Shown: positions 61,187 through 64,000 of the stretch, piece by piece
How the letters are laid out: each line of letters opens with the position of its first letter
Position numbering within the stretch: position 1 is the first letter of the stretch
NCBI GenBank assembly: GCA_934330725.1
Contig: CAKRGM010000002.1
Location: 91,500 to 155,499 of the forward strand
Origin: an uncultured Lachnospiraceae bacterium
Lineage (GTDB): Bacteria > Bacillota > Clostridia > Lachnospirales > Lachnospiraceae
Direction: 5' to 3'
DNA: 64,000 bases
The notes under the pieces: generated by a model
What the model saw: only the letters and a program-made list of their open reading frames with translations
Database searches by the model: none
Told to the model about the DNA's origin: nothing
Made by a program: the position numbers and the translations under genes

Positions 61187-62125
61187 TTATCTGGCTTTTT
61201 CTTTTTCATTACGCGCATTTATCAGCCTGATTTCAAAATCCTGTCTGCTCTTGCTGTTTATTGTATCAAGAAGCATTCCGGTAAAGAATGACTGGACTGC
61301 TGCAATTACTATAAAACCACATACAATCAATGTTGGGAAATTCGGTACAAGACCTGTCTTTCCATAAGTTATAAGAATTGGAATAAAGAAAATTGCTGCT
61401 ATAATCACCAGAATGAGTGATATGATTGAGAAAAATCTCATCGGCTTATAATTTCTGAATAACCTTATGATTGTACGTATTACTTTAAATCCATCACTGT
61501 AAGTATTCAGTTTTGATTCACTGCCTTCCGGTCTGTCTCTGTAATCAATAATAACATTGCTTACTGCCATCTTCTTATCTATAGCATGAATACTCATTTC
61601 TGTTTCAATCTCAAATCCCTTTGATAAAACCGGAAATGTTTTTACAAATTCATAACTAAATGCTCTGTATCCTGTCATAATATCATTTATATCACTCTTA
61701 AATAGCATGTTTATACAGCGTCTTACAAGCTTATTACCAAAATTATGAAATGGCCTTTTATTTTCATTAAAGTATGTAGAACTCAGTCTGTCTCCGACTA
61801 CCATATCTGAATTCTTAGATAATACTTCCTCTGCCATCTGTCTTGCTGATTCTGCAGGATATGTGTCATCTCCATCTGTCATGATATAACACTCGGCATC
61901 AATCTCACGAAACATTCTTCTTATAACATTTCCCTTGCCCTGCTGATATTCATGTCTTACAACTGCACCTGCTGCCTGTGCTATCTCGGCTGTACCATCT
62001 GATGAATTATTATCATATACATATATAACTGCTTCCGGTAATTCTCTTTTAAAATCCTCTACTACTTTTTTAATAGTTTTACTTTCATTATAGCATGGTA
62101 TCAAAACCGCTATCTTGTCCATCAC
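61187..62125 (-). CDS. GT2 glycosyltransferase with C-terminal membrane helices (GtrB/DPM-like)
   Basis: 312 aa. N-terminal IAVLIPCYNESKTIKKVVEDF, VYDNNSSDGTAEIA, YIMTDGDDTYPAESARQM (DxD) and ADMVVGDRLSSTYF, then DIMTGYRAFSYEFVKTFPVL. Two membrane helices (about residues 230-255 and 263-285). The pattern matches polyprenyl-phosphate sugar transferases such as GtrB. ATG pair at 62125/62122. It directly follows the large membrane protein gene 62311-63891, which may use its product. Confidence 0.88.
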   Translation of the reverse strand: MMDKIAVLIPCYNESKTIKKVVEDFKRELPEAVIYVYDNNSSDGTAEIAQAAGAVVRHEYQQGKGNVIRRMFREIDAECYIMTDGDDTYPAESARQMAEEVLSKNSDMVVGDRLSSTYFNENKRPFHNFGNKLVRRCINMLFKSDINDIMTGYRAFSYEFVKTFPVLSKGFEIETEMSIHAIDKKMAVSNVIIDYRDRPEGSESKLNTYSDGFKVIRTIIRLFRNYKPMRFFSIISLILVIIAAIFFIPILITYGKTGLVPNFPTLIVCGFIVIAAVQSFFTGMLLDTINSKSRQDFEIRLINARNEKEKAR

Positions 62126-62310
62126 AAACCTCCTTGATTCCTGCGTCCGTCTTTAATATTTCCAATCTGAACAATCTTCTGAACAAACAGAACTATTATG
62201 TCATATTTTAATCACTATTTCAACTATGATATTATCAAACCTAAGCTATATATATCACACATGCCGGGCTTTATCAACGACTTTATCGTTAATACTGCCA
62301 TATTTAGCAT

Positions 62311-63891
62311 TTATTCACTCTGAACTTTAACATAATCAGATATATCTTTATTCCAGTACATTATCTCAAATGTACCTATTACCTGCTGCCTGTCAGGCTC
62401 GCCAATCGCCGCAACTGCCTGTTCTTTTTTACAGAAAAGATTGTTGGCATCATCGGCATTTGTAATTATATAATGCATATCTTTTTGTTCATACCACTTA
62501 TTATTTATAAGTTCAACATACGAATTCAGACCATTTTCATTTGAAACAATCGGATATATATCGTTTTTGTAATCCGTATAACATGATACCACAGATGCAA
62601 TCCAGAAATCTCCATATCCGTTACCAAGATTATTATCAATAATGTACTGTGCAATATCCTGTCTGTCCTGCATTATATTTCCAGGTTTTTCTGCCGCATC
62701 ACTGAATCTGTACACCGACACCAGAAGGCTGCATGCAAGTAATACTATCCCGGTTGATATATATACTTCTTTTACATCCTTAAGCTTTGACAATAAAGTT
62801 CTTACCGCCAGTACTACAAGCATTGTTCCATATAAATATGATGGCACGATATAACGATAGAATATAACTGTATCTGTAAAAAGACATCCTGCAATATTAA
62901 AGAAAACTATCAGCCACAATATAAGTCTTAAAGTATCAATTCTACCCTTTATTATATCAACAATCTGATAAATAAATACTATTGCTGTAGCAACAAGTAT
63001 AATAATGACTACTGAATTATAAATCATTTCTGTCAGACTGTTGTCACTGACATTATATCCCCACATTGTAAGTACCTGATTTTTATATTCAAACAGTCTG
63101 TGTACAGCTTCTTTTAATGACACAACATGCATAGGTATTCCTCTTGTTTCAAGACCTCCTGCTGCATGAAGCACAACACCTATAAGCTTTCCTGCTATAA
63201 ATGAAACTACTGTTGCACCAAATACCCATATATATGTTACTGTTTTTTCTTTTTCCTTCTTTATAAATCCAACAAGTATATAATAGCAGCTCATGGCACA
63301 TACCGGTGCTATAAGAGCCATCAGATATACTCCGTCAGAAAACAGCATCAAAGCACCTATTACTGTATAAATGATAATATACTTTTTCCTGTTGTCCCTT
63401 ATATATAAGAATACTAATAATATTTCAACTGTAATAAAAAGATATACTCCATTGTGTGAATTAGCATTAAGCAGTGTATATGCTGTCTGGTATGCAACTG
63501 AACCTGTTATCAAAACATATAACACTGTTGTTATAATATTATCTCTTACTGACTCGCATCTTTTATCTTTCCATATAAACACATACGCTGAAAGTGCAAT
63601 AAATGCAGCTATTGTTATTGCCGGAATGAAAATCAGAAGTTTATGTGCTGAAATGCCCAAAAGCAGCCCCGGAATGTAAAAGATTGTCTCACTGAAAAAG
63701 AAATTATTGGTTCCAAGCACCCAATCTTTTAAAAGTACATTTCCATGCATCAGATCAATTGCTACAGGAAGCATCGTTGTACTGTCGCTTGAGAGTATCA
63801 CCCTTTTATGATACCAGATATATACCCCCGTCAGACACAATACCAGAAACACTGCCACTCCTGATACAATATATTTCCTTTTCTTATCCAT
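62311..63891 (-). CDS. Polytopic membrane protein, GT-C glycosyltransferase-like
   Basis: 526 aa with about eleven hydrophobic segments and a soluble C-terminal domain (about residues 400-526). The first extracellular loop has SSDSTTMLPVAIDLMHGNVLLKDWVLGTNNF, which fits the acidic loop of GT-C enzymes but is not a clear match to one family. The C-terminal domain has DRQDIAQYIIDNNLGNGYGDFWIASV, seen in related predicted membrane glycosyltransferases. ATG 63891 follows AAAGGAG. Likely transfers a lipid-linked sugar, perhaps supplied by the next gene; activity is inference. Confidence 0.65.
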   Translation of the reverse strand: MDKKRKYIVSGVAVFLVLCLTGVYIWYHKRVILSSDSTTMLPVAIDLMHGNVLLKDWVLGTNNFFFSETIFYIPGLLLGISAHKLLIFIPAITIAAFIALSAYVFIWKDKRCESVRDNIITTVLYVLITGSVAYQTAYTLLNANSHNGVYLFITVEILLVFLYIRDNRKKYIIIYTVIGALMLFSDGVYLMALIAPVCAMSCYYILVGFIKKEKEKTVTYIWVFGATVVSFIAGKLIGVVLHAAGGLETRGIPMHVVSLKEAVHRLFEYKNQVLTMWGYNVSDNSLTEMIYNSVVIIILVATAIVFIYQIVDIIKGRIDTLRLILWLIVFFNIAGCLFTDTVIFYRYIVPSYLYGTMLVVLAVRTLLSKLKDVKEVYISTGIVLLACSLLVSVYRFSDAAEKPGNIMQDRQDIAQYIIDNNLGNGYGDFWIASVVSCYTDYKNDIYPIVSNENGLNSYVELINNKWYEQKDMHYIITNADDANNLFCKKEQAVAAIGEPDRQQVIGTFEIMYWNKDISDYVKVQSE

Positions 63892-64000
63892 TCCGTTTTT
63901 TCTCCTTTCACTTTAGACAGCTGTTAGGCGTTTGCGAAACGCCACAGTCCGCATAAATACGGTACTTTTTTGTTGTTAAAAATAAAAATCTCCTCACGGT

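Noticed and set aside
47017..63891. Polysaccharide cluster as a recently acquired island
   Set aside because: No integrase, transposase or flanking repeat is visible, the tRNA genes at 46659-46917 are intact without duplicated ends, and start signals resemble the rest of the window.
63913..63954. 13-codon frame and a 7-bp hairpin (63927-63943) upstream of the 62311-63891 gene
   Set aside because: No ribosome binding site, and the region is cut by the window edge, so neither a leader peptide nor a regulatory hairpin can be supported.

Overview
The window looks like a chromosomal segment of a low-GC Gram-positive Firmicute, most likely a motile, spore-gene-bearing Lachnospiraceae (Lachnospira/Eubacterium eligens/Roseburia type). 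Support comes from the gene order comFC-yvyF-flgM-flgN, the spoIIID/mbl/flgF-flgG neighbourhood known from Bacillus, three sporulation-family genes (spoIIID, spoIIR, a SipL-like LysM protein), AT-rich intergenic DNA and strong GGAGG ribosome binding sites. The genus is an inference. No insertion sequence, prophage, CRISPR array or rRNA was seen.

Layout. 1-7.3 kb (minus strand): flagellar and competence block, with partial flgN, flgM behind a sigma-28-type promoter, yvyF, comFC, recD2, a rod-binding protein, flgG, flgF and mbl. 7.5-15 kb: a CmpB-family membrane protein, metK under a SAM-I riboswitch, an HD-GYP phosphodiesterase, spoIIID, recQ and an FKBP/trigger-factor-like lipoprotein. 15-21 kb (plus strand): agmatine-to-putrescine genes aguA and aguB, a plsC acyltransferase, a small membrane protein and nicotinate phosphoribosyltransferase. 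21-31 kb (mostly minus): DUF1934, murI, spoIIR, a GntR regulator, ispE, a putative small RNA, a SipL-like protein, a PrcB-domain lipoprotein and glmM. 31-46 kb: surface sugar genes (galE, glf, two GtrA proteins, GT2 enzymes, a PIG-V-like enzyme, YfhO), a PPi-type phosphofructokinase, a membrane-tethered sigma-like protein and a secreted GH25 lysozyme with nine ricin-type repeats. Two tRNAs (Leu-UAA, Tyr-GUA) follow.

47-64 kb is a minus-strand cell-surface polysaccharide cluster. Gmd and Rmd should make GDP-D-rhamnose. GT4 glycosyltransferases would build a chain, a methyltransferase with a coiled coil may cap it, and Wzm/Wzt (Wzt with an extra C-terminal domain) would export it. Two small coiled-coil proteins and the N-terminus of the methyltransferase share one module, which suggests a common scaffold or length-measuring device.

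The most unusual signal is a family of 5' leaders before aguA, aguB, plsC, the gene at 26578 and pfp, and probably ispE. In each, a hairpin loop is complementary to the segment just before the Shine-Dalgarno sequence, and the paired sequences change together between copies. That pattern predicts a pseudoknot controlling translation starts. A second notable signal is the spoIIID start region, where a sigma-E-like promoter lies inside the recQ terminator hairpin. All coordinates, starts and pairings were read by eye; no search or folding program was run.
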